Shown piece by piece: positions 34,942 to 43,773 of a stretch of 64,000 bases of DNA (the stretch's first letter is position 1; every line of letters begins with the position of its first letter). The DNA is taken from contig CAVXNM010000035.1 of NCBI GenBank assembly GCA_963763115.1, positions 62,001-126,000 of the forward strand. The letters run 5' to 3'. Source of the stretch: CAVQCA01 sp963763115. GTDB taxonomy: Bacteria; Pseudomonadota; Gammaproteobacteria; UBA9214. A program made the translations under genes and the position numbers. Under the pieces are notes generated by a model. That model was not told the origin of the DNA, did no database searches, and worked only from the letters and a program-made list of their open reading frames with translations.

Positions 34942-36810
34942 TTGACAACCAATTCCAAAAAGCGCAAAGCCGGAACCTTATACAGGGCGGGTAAATTCAA
35001 TGAAGCTAGGATCCTATATAAAAAATATCTCGCAAAACATCCATCTGATGCCGAAGCATTGATTCAACTTGCTGTAACCAGCTTGAAGCTGGGAGATCAC
35101 GTAGGCGCGGTATTTTGTTGCAATAGAGCTCTGAAAATCGGGCATTTGAACTATCAAGGGTGGACAGACCTCGGTTTGGCTTTCAATTTGCTGGGAAATT
35201 TCCGGCAGGCTGAGCATTCATTTCAGCAGGCAATAAAAATTGACCCGCAGAACAATTCTGCCTGGTGTGAACTTGCAGCGTGTCTGGTGCGTCAGGGGCA
35301 GACTAACGCTGCGTTCCAGATATACCAGAATGTGATGACTCGCGATCCTATGAATTGTGATGCGATAAAAGGCATCGGCTATCTGCTTGAACTGGTTGGT
35401 CGTTCGGGTGATGCAGAGCAGGCTTACAGAAGAGTACTGCAAATCAGGCCAGAAGCAGCAGAAATTCATTTACGCCTGGCTAACATTTTTGCACGTAATG
35501 GGAGACTTGACGAGGCACGAGCGCAATATGAAGATGCAGCAAAATCAAATCCTCATGAAACAGAGATTATCAACAACCTTGGCTGGATACGCATGGTACA
35601 AGGGGAACTGGATAGTTCGATAGATGCATACAGGATTTCCCAAAATATCGATCCTGAAAACGTAGATGCGGTTGTAGGCGAGGCCACCGTATATGATCTG
35701 AAGCATGAGGAAGACAAAGCCTATCAATTAATTAAACCTTTGCTTGCCAAAAACAGGCTGAGCGCAGCCTTGGCGCTGCTTTTTGCAGAGCTATGTCATC
35801 GAGATGGTCGATATGTAGAGGCGATAAAATATACAGAGTCTGTACTTGATGGAGCACCATTGGCTACAGATGCAAGGATAGCTTTGCAGTTTTCTCTGGG
35901 TCGCTTGCATGACAAGCTTGGTAATTATGACGAGGCTTTTAAAAGATATAGTGCGGGTAATGCCCTTGAGCCAACTATATATGTCTCATCGCAACAGGAG
36001 AATAAAATTGAACAATTGATTCACACATTTAGCGATTTCTCAATACGGCAATTTTCAAATGAAAATAACGGTATTTACGATGCCATACGTTTGGTGTTCA
36101 TTGTTGGTATGCCACGGTCGGGCACAACTCTTGTTGAACAAATTCTGGGTAGTCACCCGGATGTATTTGCTGCCGGTGAGTTACCCTATATCCAAGAAAT
36201 CGCTGCCAAGCTTGTGGAGTCGGGGTCTCACTGGTTCAGTGAAATAATGACGCTGGACAAGCAGCAGCTGACGGATATTTACAACCAATATATGGAACGT
36301 ATACACGCCTTGCATCCTTATGCACCTGTCGTGGTGGATAAAATGTGGGCCAATTTTGAATATCTAGGCATGATTAAGATGCTTTTTCCAAATGTAAAGA
36401 TTGTCCATTGTACGCGGAATCCGCTAGATACATGCCTTTCCATATTTATGCAGAATTTTGGTGGACGCGCACCGTTTGCAAACAATCTTCTGAATATTGG
36501 ACATTATTATAAGCAGTACAGAAAATTAATGGATTATTGGCAGAACAAGGCTGCGCTGGATATGTTTGAGGTTAACTATGAGAAGTTGGTGGGAAATCAG
36601 ATGGTTGTTACACGAAGGTTGTTAGAGTACTGCGGTTTGCCATGGAATGAGGCATGCTTGATGTTTTATGAAAATCGACGTTTTACCGGAACAGTCAGTG
36701 AACATCAAGTGAGACAACCCATCTATAGAGGATCAGTCGCTCGTTGGCGGCGTTATCAGAAATATTTGTGGGAGTTACGGGCAGAGTTTGATCAGGATGG
36801 CAATGCCTGA
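34942..36810 (+). CDS. TPR-repeat sulfotransferase (2)
   Basis: A 622-residue protein with TPR units over residues 1 to about 330 (GKFNEARILYKKYLAKHPSD, GWTDLGLAFNLLGNFRQAEH) and a C-terminal sulfotransferase domain: VFIVGMPRSGTTLVEQILGS (PAPS loop, about residue 390), VVVDKMWANFEYLGMIKMLF, IVHCTRNPLDTCLSIFMQNF and MFEVNYEKLV. The domain order equals that of sulfotransferase 1, with which it shares the end motif HQVRQPIYRGSVARWRRYQK. TTG 34942 is the only early start. It lies 16 bp after the IS5 element, so the native promoter and ribosome-binding site were displaced. Clearly AT-richer than the housekeeping genes. Confidence 0.85.
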   Translation: MTTNSKKRKAGTLYRAGKFNEARILYKKYLAKHPSDAEALIQLAVTSLKLGDHVGAVFCCNRALKIGHLNYQGWTDLGLAFNLLGNFRQAEHSFQQAIKIDPQNNSAWCELAACLVRQGQTNAAFQIYQNVMTRDPMNCDAIKGIGYLLELVGRSGDAEQAYRRVLQIRPEAAEIHLRLANIFARNGRLDEARAQYEDAAKSNPHETEIINNLGWIRMVQGELDSSIDAYRISQNIDPENVDAVVGEATVYDLKHEEDKAYQLIKPLLAKNRLSAALALLFAELCHRDGRYVEAIKYTESVLDGAPLATDARIALQFSLGRLHDKLGNYDEAFKRYSAGNALEPTIYVSSQQENKIEQLIHTFSDFSIRQFSNENNGIYDAIRLVFIVGMPRSGTTLVEQILGSHPDVFAAGELPYIQEIAAKLVESGSHWFSEIMTLDKQQLTDIYNQYMERIHALHPYAPVVVDKMWANFEYLGMIKMLFPNVKIVHCTRNPLDTCLSIFMQNFGGRAPFANNLLNIGHYYKQYRKLMDYWQNKAALDMFEVNYEKLVGNQMVVTRRLLEYCGLPWNEACLMFYENRRFTGTVSEHQVRQPIYRGSVARWRRYQKYLWELRAEFDQDGNA

Positions 36811-37036
36811 CTGATTGAATACAACCGCCGTAACTTACCTTGATACATGAATGAGCCAAATAATTGTTTTGTTTTTGCCCGCAAATGATGGACATCCTGT
36901 TACGCGAGTAAACTATGCGACAGAGGTGATCAATTGCAAGACAAGCGAAGCAAAACAAAACTATCCAATCCAACCCGTTAGCACCCAGGGAGTACAAAAC
37001 AGAAGCACTGGAGTTGGTAGCGCTGGTGGGGGTAGC
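36811..37036. other. Gap after sulfotransferase 2
   Basis: No gene recognised. The reverse strand shows no reliable coding signal before the IS4 remnant. Confidence 0.3.
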
Positions 37037-37318
37037 AGCAGCGGCCTGACCTCGTATTGCATGAATCACAGCTATACGCCTAGTGCGGCAAGGCAAGGCG
37101 CGAGCTCAGATGGTAGAGCTTGCGTGTCGGTGTCTTGGGGTCACTGACCACGTCGCGCAGGCTCGCGCGGCCGGAGAACTGGGGCAGCCCCTGGCTGACA
37201 AACTGCAACCAGCAGGTCATCTTGCATAAACTTCAGCCCTGATGGTATTCCCGAACCAGGGACTCGAATGCATGTCTCGGAACCAGTTTGAGTATTTGTG
37301 AGAACACAGTGTTATGAT
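37037..37318 (-). pseudogene. IS4-family (DUF4372-type) transposase N-terminal remnant
   Basis: The minus-strand frame reads AHHNTVFSQILKLVPRHAFE, SLVREYHQG, stop, SLCKMTCWLQFVSQGLPQFS, GRASLRDVVSDPKTPTRKLY, HL. This is the DUF4372 N-terminal domain (NTVF-x-QIL-x-x-x-PR-x-x-F ... SLRD) of IS4-type transposases, with stops and no catalytic part. The C-terminal piece of the same kind lies at 31.5-31.7 kb in the same orientation. Confidence 0.75.
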
Positions 37319-37376
37319 GAGCCAAGGCCTGAACCCGCTTCTATTACAGTGTTTGCGAGCACAACCATTGTACTAG

Positions 37377-37638
37377 GGCCTGTTAACACGTGTATGGTCG
37401 TCGCGACGGCGGCCATTTTTTCACAAGGCAAGGCAGCGCGAGTGCAGTGTAGTCAGGCTACACACGTGAGCGCTAACGCAGGATTGCGGGAAAATGGCCC
37501 GTCCCTGCGAGTTGCGCCTGAAATCAGGCCATGCGGCGTTGCTCATCGTTCATTTAGCACCACTAGACTTCACTCCTCGCGCCTTGCCTGGCCTGATTTC
37601 AGACAGCAACGCGGCGATCATACACGTGTTAACAGGCC
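37377..37638. mobile_element. MITE with CTAG target duplication
   Basis: 262 bp flanked by CTAG at 37373-37376 and 37639-37642. The left end GGCCTGTTAACACGTGTATG is perfectly repeated, inverted, at the right end, and the similarity runs on for a few bases more. It contains no transposase frame. An inner inverted pair, CTGAAATCAGGCC and GGCCTGATTTCAG, adds a second stem. The same target and a shared TGTTAACA terminal word tie it to the IS5/IS427 element at 34.1 kb. Confidence 0.88.
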
Positions 37639-37864
37639 CTAGTTCGGGTCATTCAGACCTTCTTTATTCCATGATTAAGGGACAAACGTGATATTGAATA
37701 CGTGGGGCATATTTTAAAAAATCCTAAGAAATTAGGTCTAGTTTTTCATGATCTGGACAATTTTTATGAATAATGCATAATTGGCGAATTTTACATGGAG
37801 TTAAATGTAATACTTGGCCAATCGATTTGATTTACTTGTTGATTCTGTAGGGATGACTCCACAA

Positions 37865-38311
37865 ATGGCCGTTTATCACATTCTTGTACTTAATGGGCCC
37901 AACCTGAACCTCTTGGGGACTCGTGAGCCAGGACATTATGGAGCCGCAACGCTAGCAGATATCACAAAGCGATTAGCCGAACTGGCAGAGTTGGAAGGTG
38001 CGGAGGTGGCAAGCATGCAGAGCAACTCCGAGCATGAGTTGATCGAGCGAATTCATGCGGCTCCGGAAGATGGCATCAACTTTATTATTATCAACCCCGC
38101 GGCATTCACCCATACCAGTTTGGGTTTGAGGGATGCCCTGCTGGCCGTCGGGATTCCCTTCATAGAAGTGCACCTTTCGAACGTCCATGCCCGCGAGGAA
38201 TTCCGCAGGCATTCCTATTTCTCGGATGTGGCCGTGGGGGTGATCTCGGGGTTGGGACCGATCGGGTATGAGCTGGCATTGCGGGCGGCGGTGCGGTATC
38301 TGGAGGAGTAG
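37865..38311 (+). CDS. aroQ: AroQ, type II 3-dehydroquinate dehydratase
   Basis: A 148-residue class II dehydroquinase (shikimate pathway). VLNGPNLNLLGTREPGHYG holds the family start and the catalytic Tyr (GHYG); QSNSEHELIERIH, NPAAFTHTS and EVHLSNVHAREEFRRHSYFS complete the signature, with the catalytic His in AFTHTS and the conserved Arg and His after HLSN. ATG 37865 gives the usual length; AGGGA lies 11 bases ahead of it. Longer in-frame starts at 37853 and 37814 are less likely. Genes aroQ-accB-accC in this order are typical of gammaproteobacteria. Confidence 0.93.
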   Translation: MAVYHILVLNGPNLNLLGTREPGHYGAATLADITKRLAELAELEGAEVASMQSNSEHELIERIHAAPEDGINFIIINPAAFTHTSLGLRDALLAVGIPFIEVHLSNVHAREEFRRHSYFSDVAVGVISGLGPIGYELALRAAVRYLEE

Positions 38312-38327
38312 GGTTCTGCGGCTTGAT

Positions 38328-38390
38328 GGTCACGGAATCCACCGAACCCGCGGAACGTAAAAAGTAAGAAGTAATAAAGCAGGAAAAAGA
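38328..38390. repeat. CCGTGG / heptamer repeat, diverged copy
   Basis: After aroQ: GGTCACGGAATCCACCG, then ACCCGCGGAACG and AAAAAGTAAGAAGTAATAAAG. It is a worn version of the downstream module (ATGGCCACGGAATCCACGG and GTGAGAA) in the order word, then heptamers. Confidence 0.55.
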
Positions 38391-38472
38391 TTTATCTGCT
38401 GAGTGAGCGGAATGGCAGGTGGCCTCGCTAAATATCACTTGGTTAGTCCAACCTAATTTGACAGGTTCTGAA

Positions 38473-38943
38473 ATGGACATACGCAAAGTCAAGAAGCTGA
38501 TCGAGCTGCTGGAGGAATCCAATATCGCGGAGATCGAGATCCACGAGGGGGAGGAATCGGTACGGATCAGTCGCAAGACGGAGGCCCTGCAGGCGCCCCA
38601 GTACATGCCGGCCTATGCGCCGGGGATGTACGCGGCCATGCCGTCCGTTACGCCGGTTCCCGCTATTGGTCAGGATCCTGCTCTGGCGGTCGAAAAACCG
38701 GCACCACTGGGTCATGTGGTCACATCCCCGATGGTCGGGACGTTCTACGAGGCGCCCTCGCCGGGCGCCAAGCCCTTTGTCGAGGTGGGCCAGCAGGTCA
38801 AGGTTGGTGACACGCTCTGTATCATCGAGGCCATGAAGATGCTGAACCAGATCGAGTCCGACAAGGCGGGCAAGATCACCGCCCGGCTGGTCGAGAACGG
38901 ACAGCCGGTCGAGTTTGGCCAGGATCTGTTTGTGATCAGCTGA
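38473..38943 (+). CDS. accB: AccB, biotin carboxyl carrier protein
   Basis: A 156-residue carrier subunit of acetyl-CoA carboxylase. MDIRKVKKLIELLEESNIAE opens the N-terminal helix, then a Pro/Ala linker (residues 45-75) and the biotinyl domain with EAMKMLNQIE, where the Lys of EAMKM is biotinylated. MVGTFYEAPSPGAKPF is the typical BCCP 'thumb' region. ATG 38473 is chosen because upstream in-frame codons (to 38419) lie in a non-conserved stretch. Its stop overlaps the accC start (TGATG). Confidence 0.96.
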   Translation: MDIRKVKKLIELLEESNIAEIEIHEGEESVRISRKTEALQAPQYMPAYAPGMYAAMPSVTPVPAIGQDPALAVEKPAPLGHVVTSPMVGTFYEAPSPGAKPFVEVGQQVKVGDTLCIIEAMKMLNQIESDKAGKITARLVENGQPVEFGQDLFVIS

Positions 38944-40283
38944 TGCTGGAGAAGGTCGTTATCGCGAACCGGGGCGAGATCGCCCTGCGGATACTGCGCG
39001 CGTGCCAGGAGCTCGACATCAGTACGGTGGCGGTGTATTCCGTTGCCGATCGTGACCTGAAGCATGTGCGGCTGGCCGACGAGAGCGTCTGCATCGGCCC
39101 GGCGCCTTCCTCCGCCAGTTACCTCAATATCCCGGCCATCATCAGCGCCGCCGAAGTGACCGACGCAGATGCCATTCATCCCGGTTACGGGTTTCTCTCT
39201 GAAAACGACGACTTCGCCGAGCAGGTCGAGCGCAGCGGTTTCGTGTTCATCGGTCCGCGGCCGGATACCATTCGCACCATGGGCGACAAGGTCGCTGCGA
39301 TCCGCGCCATGCAAACCGCCGGCGTGCCATGCGTGCCGGGGTCGGACGGTCCGCTGGGAGAGGATGACAAGGCCAATATTGCCATAGCCCGCAAGATCGG
39401 CTACCCGATCATCATCAAGGCGGCGGGCGGCGGTGGCGGGCGCGGCATGCGGGTGGTGCACGCCGAAGCCGCGCTGCTGGCCGCGGTTTCACTCACCCGC
39501 ACCGAGGCCAAGAACGCCTTCAACAACGACGTGGTCTACATGGAGAAATACCTCGATCGGCCGCGACACATCGAGTTCCAGGTGCTGGGCGACGGGGAAG
39601 GCAATGCCATCCACCTGGGTGAGCGCGATTGTTCCATGCAGCGCCGCCACCAGAAAGTGGTTGAGGAGGCGCCTGCGCTGGGTATTTCCGAGGAGCAGCG
39701 CCAGGCGATGGGGCAGCGCTGCGTCGATGCCTGCAAGCGGCTGCGTTACCGTGGGGCCGGGACCTTCGAGTTCCTCTACCAGGACGGTGAGTTCTACTTT
39801 ATCGAGATGAACACGCGTGTGCAGGTGGAACACCCGGTGACCGAAATGGTCACCGGCGTGGATATCGTCAAGGAACAGTTGCGAATCGCCTCCGGGGAAG
39901 GCATTTCCTACCGCCAGGAGGACATCAAGATCCGCGGCCACGCCATCGAATGCCGCATCAATGCCGAGGACCCGAAAAACTTCATGCCCTCGCCCGGCCG
40001 GATCGAGATGTACCATGCGCCGGGTGGCCCCGGTATTCGCATGGACACCCACATCTACAACGGATACCGGGTTCCACCCTACTACGATTCCATGATCGGC
40101 AAGCTGATCGCCTACGGCGAGACCCGTACCTCGGCGCTGGCCCGCATGCGCGTGGCGCTCAATGAGATCGTCATCGACGGCATCAAGTCCAACGTACCCC
40201 TGCTGCTGGATATCATCACGGACCATGCCTTCAAGTTAGGCGGTACCGATATTCACTACCTGGAGAAGAAGCTGGGGCTTTGA
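38943..40283 (+). CDS. accC: AccC, biotin carboxylase subunit of acetyl-CoA carboxylase
   Basis: A 446-residue ATP-grasp enzyme carboxylating the biotin of AccB. It starts MLEKVVIANRGEIALRILRA, has the glycine-rich loop KAAGGGGGRGMRVV (about residue 160), HIEFQVLGDGEGNAIHLGER, CSMQRRHQKVVEEAP and FIEMNTRVQVEHPVTEM, all catalytic words of biotin carboxylase. Length normal. Coupled to accB through a one-base TGATG overlap. Confidence 0.97.
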   Translation: MLEKVVIANRGEIALRILRACQELDISTVAVYSVADRDLKHVRLADESVCIGPAPSSASYLNIPAIISAAEVTDADAIHPGYGFLSENDDFAEQVERSGFVFIGPRPDTIRTMGDKVAAIRAMQTAGVPCVPGSDGPLGEDDKANIAIARKIGYPIIIKAAGGGGGRGMRVVHAEAALLAAVSLTRTEAKNAFNNDVVYMEKYLDRPRHIEFQVLGDGEGNAIHLGERDCSMQRRHQKVVEEAPALGISEEQRQAMGQRCVDACKRLRYRGAGTFEFLYQDGEFYFIEMNTRVQVEHPVTEMVTGVDIVKEQLRIASGEGISYRQEDIKIRGHAIECRINAEDPKNFMPSPGRIEMYHAPGGPGIRMDTHIYNGYRVPPYYDSMIGKLIAYGETRTSALARMRVALNEIVIDGIKSNVPLLLDIITDHAFKLGGTDIHYLEKKLGL

Positions 40284-40297
40284 TGGGGTGTAATGGC

Positions 40298-40606
40298 CAC
40301 TGAATCCAGGGAAAAATAATTTCAACAAAGTAAAAAGTAATAAGTGAAAAAAACCGGTAGGGCGCTGGAGCATGGATGAGTGATAACACCATGAGGCGCA
40401 TAAATGGCTCTGGCCGCGGTTGCAAGATATTAAAATGAAATAATCATTCGCAAATGAATGCGCGCCAAGAGGTGTTTAAATCATTAAATTCTCTGCGTCC
40501 TTCGCGTCTCTGAGGTGAATTCCATTATCTTCGCTGAACATGATGAACCCTGTGTGAACATTTTAAATATAACCGTGTTCTTCCGTGGATTCTGTGGCCA
40601 TTCTTC
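40298..40606. repeat. Intergenic repeat unit I (accC/prmA)
   Basis: Left: ATGGCCACTGAATCCAGGG, then AAAGTAAAAAGTAATAAGTG. Right: CCGTGTTCTTCCGTGG then ATTCTGTGGCCATTC (40571-40600). Inside are TTCTCTGCGTCCTTCGCGTC (about 40491-40510), the reverse complement of a second dispersed word, and a core near 40355-40430 (GGATGAGTGATA ... CGCGGTTGCAA) that reappears inverted in unit II. Confidence 0.75.
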
Positions 40607-40620
40607 TTTTCACTTTTTAG

Positions 40621-41502
40621 ATGGCCTGGCTGCAAATATCCGTTGAAGTAGGTGGTGCCCTGGTTGATGTCGCCACCGATCTTTTTATGGAAGCCGGCGC
40701 CCTGTCCGTGACCTATCAGGATGCCGCCGATGAGCCGATTCTGGAGCCGGGGCTGGGGGAGCATCCGGTATGGTCGGTCACCCGCGTGGTGGCGCTGTTT
40801 TCGGATGACCGCGATGCAGGCCGGACAACGCAGCGCCTGCGCGAGGCATTGCATGCTGCGGGGATCGAACCCCGGATCGAACGCCTGGAAGATCGTGACT
40901 GGTCCAGCACCTGGCGGGAGACCTTTCATGCCATGCGGTTTGGCGCGTGTCTGTGGGTGGTGCCCACCGGTGAACAGGCGCCTGCAGCGGATGCTGTCAC
41001 GATCCACCTCGACCCGGGGCTTGCCTTCGGCACCGGGACGCATGTCACAACCGCACTGTGTCTGGAATGGCTGGATGCGCATCCGCCGCTTGGTCGGGAG
41101 GTCATCGATTATGGCTGCGGTTCGGGGATACTCGCCATTGCGGCCGGCAAGCTGGGCGCGCGCCACGTACGAGCCGTGGATATCGATCCGCAGGCGTTGA
41201 AGGCTACACGGGACAATGCCGGGCATAACGGGATGGAGCAGTGTGTCGAAGCCCTGTTTCCCGAGGCACTGGATGCGCGGCCGGTTGATCTGGTGATTGC
41301 CAATATACTGGCAAACCCATTGGTTGACCTGGCGGATGCGCTGGCCAGTCAGGTGTCCCCGGAGGGACATATTGTATTGACGGGGATTCTTCCGGAGCAG
41401 GCCGCAGACGTCATGACGGCCTACCGGCCGTGGTTTGAGTTTCGCAATCCCGTAAAACGTGAAGGATGGGTGCTGCTGGAGGGGGTCAAACACGATGATT
41501 AG
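40621..41502 (+). CDS. prmA: PrmA, ribosomal protein L11 methyltransferase
   Basis: A 293-residue SAM-dependent enzyme methylating ribosomal protein L11. An N-terminal substrate domain (MAWLQISVEVGGALVDVATD) is followed by the family words LDPGLAFGTGTHVTTALCLE, VIDYGCGSGILAIAAGKLGA (SAM motif I) and DLVIANILANPLVDLA (the NILA motif). Length normal. The start codon follows the repeat unit within about 20 bases and has no visible ribosome-binding site (TTCACTTTTTAG-ATG). The stop TAG is fused to GTGAGAAGTGA of the next repeat. Confidence 0.95.
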   Translation: MAWLQISVEVGGALVDVATDLFMEAGALSVTYQDAADEPILEPGLGEHPVWSVTRVVALFSDDRDAGRTTQRLREALHAAGIEPRIERLEDRDWSSTWRETFHAMRFGACLWVVPTGEQAPAADAVTIHLDPGLAFGTGTHVTTALCLEWLDAHPPLGREVIDYGCGSGILAIAAGKLGARHVRAVDIDPQALKATRDNAGHNGMEQCVEALFPEALDARPVDLVIANILANPLVDLADALASQVSPEGHIVLTGILPEQAADVMTAYRPWFEFRNPVKREGWVLLEGVKHDD

Positions 41503-41817
41503 TGAGAAGTGATAAGAAATGGCCACGGAATCCACGGAAGAGTACGGAAATATTTAAAAATCTCACGAAGGGTGCGCTTTGCACACTGGTGACTACGGGA
41601 ATCACCGCAGTGACGCAAAGAACCCAGAGAAATTTGTTGTTTTGAAATGCCTTAGGCGCGAATGAGTATTGCATTTCAAAACATTGAAACCGCGGCGGTG
41701 GCTAAAGACATTAAGGCGCTACAGGGCGCTATCACTCATGCATCCACCAGGGCACCACCGGGTTGCTCTTATCTCACTTTTTTACTTCTGTATTTATTCC
41801 ATGTAATTCCGTGGCTA
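41500..41817. repeat. Intergenic repeat unit II (prmA/DUF3426)
   Basis: Left: TAGTGAGAAGTGATAAG at the prmA stop, then ATGGCCACGGAATCCACGG. Inside are ACCGCAGTGACGCAAAGAAC (41611-41630), the CACCGCAGAGACG word, and a core (41690-41750) that, reversed, matches the core of unit I (GCGGTTTCAA... against CGCGGTTGCAA..., ATGAGTGATA in both). Right: TTTACTTCTGTATTTATTCC then AATTCCGTGGCTATAA, a worn right end. Confidence 0.75.
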
Positions 41818-41872
41818 TAAAAAATTGGTGCACCTTTTACCTTTCCACTAGCGAACGAGTAGACTAGCCGCC

Positions 41873-42679
41873 ATGTATACCTTCTGTCCGACCTGCTCGA
41901 CTGTGTTCGCCATCAAGGCCGAACATTTACTGGCGGCCGCAGGACGGGTGCGCTGCGGGGCGTGTGATCAGGTTTTTCGTGCGTTTGACTACGTGTACGA
42001 GGATCTGGAAACGGTTCAGTCGGCGCTTGCCGAGTACCATGCCCGGCAAACAGTTCGACATGTAAAAGAGCGGCAGGATGACTCTGGCTATGCCTATGCC
42101 GGCGAAGAGGTCGGGGCAGATGACGCACTGGATGACCTTGATGCCCCCAGTCCCGATGATCTCCTGATGCCCCCGGAGTTTTCCGATAACTGGTCAGAAA
42201 GATCTCATTTCGGGCGTAATCTCGCCAAAGGGGCCATCATCGGCGCGCTGCTGTTACTGCTGGGTGTGCAATGGCTGTATTTCAATCGCACCAGCCTGGC
42301 GGCGCAGAGTGACTGGCGTCCCGGCCTGGAATTATTTTGTTCATTCCTGCGGTGTGACCTGCCCCTGCGGGTCGACCTCTCCCGCATCGAACTGGTTAAC
42401 CGCGATGTCCGCAAACACCCGCGGGTTGCGGGCGCCCTGCTGATCAATGCCACCCTGGTTAACCGCGCCGATTTTCCCCAGCCTTATCCGATTCTTGAGG
42501 TCACCTTCTCGAATTCCACCGGGACACCTGTCGCGGCGCGGCGATTCCATCCCGACGAATATCTCGGTGATCAGACCGATATCAAGGCGGGCATGCCGGT
42601 GAATACGGCGCTGCAAGTGATGCTGGAAATCGAGGATCCGGGCAAGGATGCGGTTTCCTTCCAGTTCGAATTTCTCTGA
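41873..42679 (+). CDS. Zinc-ribbon and DUF3426 domain membrane protein
   Basis: A 268-residue protein. The N-terminus MYTFCPTCSTVFAIKAEHLL ... RVRCGACDQVFRAFD is an MJ0042-type zinc ribbon with two CxxC pairs. An acidic linker (residues 80-105) leads to one membrane span (AIIGALLLLLGVQWLYFN, about residues 122-140) and a DUF3426 domain (LRVDLSRIELVNRDVRKHPR, ATLVNRADFPQPYPILEVTF). Such proteins lie between prmA and dusB in many gammaproteobacteria; function unknown. ATG 41873. Confidence 0.88.
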   Translation: MYTFCPTCSTVFAIKAEHLLAAAGRVRCGACDQVFRAFDYVYEDLETVQSALAEYHARQTVRHVKERQDDSGYAYAGEEVGADDALDDLDAPSPDDLLMPPEFSDNWSERSHFGRNLAKGAIIGALLLLLGVQWLYFNRTSLAAQSDWRPGLELFCSFLRCDLPLRVDLSRIELVNRDVRKHPRVAGALLINATLVNRADFPQPYPILEVTFSNSTGTPVAARRFHPDEYLGDQTDIKAGMPVNTALQVMLEIEDPGKDAVSFQFEFL

Positions 42680-42787
42680 TTTTCAAGTCCTTCCGTGCGG
42701 CGTTCTCAGCCGCTTTATCCAGACCGTCGATGCGAGTATTATTCTGCGTCCTTCACTCCCGGAATACTTCAGAACAGACAAAATCCG

Positions 42788-43773
42788 GTGCGAATAGGTC
42801 CATATACACTCGCCAACAACGTGATACTTGCCCCCATGGCAGGCGTCACCGACCGGCCATTTCGGCAATTGTGCCGTTCGCTGGGGGCCGGTCTCGCCGT
42901 CTCCGAGATGGTTTCCTCGAACGCGCTCGTGTGGGGCAGTGAGAAAACGCGACGTCGCATTGACCATGCCGGTGAGGACGAGCCCGTCTCCGTGCAGATT
43001 GCCGGCGCCGATCCGGCCATGATGGCGAATGCCGCCCGTTTCAACGTCGCGCAGGGCGCACAGATCATCGACATCAACATGGGGTGTCCGGCGAAGAAAG
43101 TCTGCAACGTCATGGCGGGCTCCGCATTGCTGCAGGATGAGGCGCTGGTAGGCCGCATTCTCGATGCCGTGGTCGCGGCCGTCGATGTTCCGGTGACTTT
43201 GAAGATCCGCACCGGATGGGATCCTTCGCACCGCAACGCTCTGCGCATCGCCGCGATCGCCGAGCAGGCCGGCATCCAGGCGCTGGCCGTACACGGACGC
43301 ACCCGCGCCTGCGGGTACCGGGGGAGGCCGAACACCAGACGGTGCACGCCATCAAGGCTGCGGTGTCGATACCCGTCATTGCGAACGGCGACATCACCTC
43401 ATCGTGGAAGGCCGCCAGGATCCTCCGCACCACGCAGGCCGATGCCGTCATGATCGGTCGCGCCGCGCAGGGACGGCCGTGGTTATTTCGCGAGATCGTT
43501 CACTTCCTGACCACAGGCGATTTGCTGCCGTCACCTGCGCCTGCCGAGATCGGACGCGTCCTCGGTGGGCATCTCCGCAATCTTTATGATTTTTACGGTG
43601 AATACACCGGCGTGCGCGTCGCGCGCAAGCACATCACCTGGTACAGCAAGGGTCAGCCGGGGGGTAACCGGTTCCGCCTGCAGATCAACCAGGCGGATAC
43701 GGCGGAGGAGCAACTGCGCCAGGTCGATGATTATTTCGCCCTGCTGACTAAGCAGAAGGCCATGGCCGCATGA
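42788..43773 (+). pseudogene. dusB: DusB, tRNA-dihydrouridine synthase, frameshifted
   Basis: FMN enzyme reducing uridines of tRNA. The first frame from GTG 42788 (VRIGPYTLANNVILAPMAGV, TDRPFRQLCR, DINMGCPAKKVCN) is clean up to HGRTRACGYRG. At 43320-43324 the sequence has five G (TACCGGGGGAGG), while the family needs one more base to go on as GEAEHQTVHAIKAAVSIPVI. The rest, in the other frame to 43773 (ADAVMIGRAAQGRPWLFREI), is also clean. So a single-base loss splits an otherwise intact gene. It may be a real mutation or an assembly error in a short G run. It overlaps fis by four bases (ATGA). Confidence 0.85.

Noticed and set aside
37643..37864. Longer AroQ from TTG 37814
   Set aside because: The extra residues are not part of the conserved family start; ATG 37865 gives the usual length.
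40525..41535. Minus-strand open frame of 336 codons
   Set aside because: Shadow of prmA, whose catalytic motifs are complete on the plus strand.
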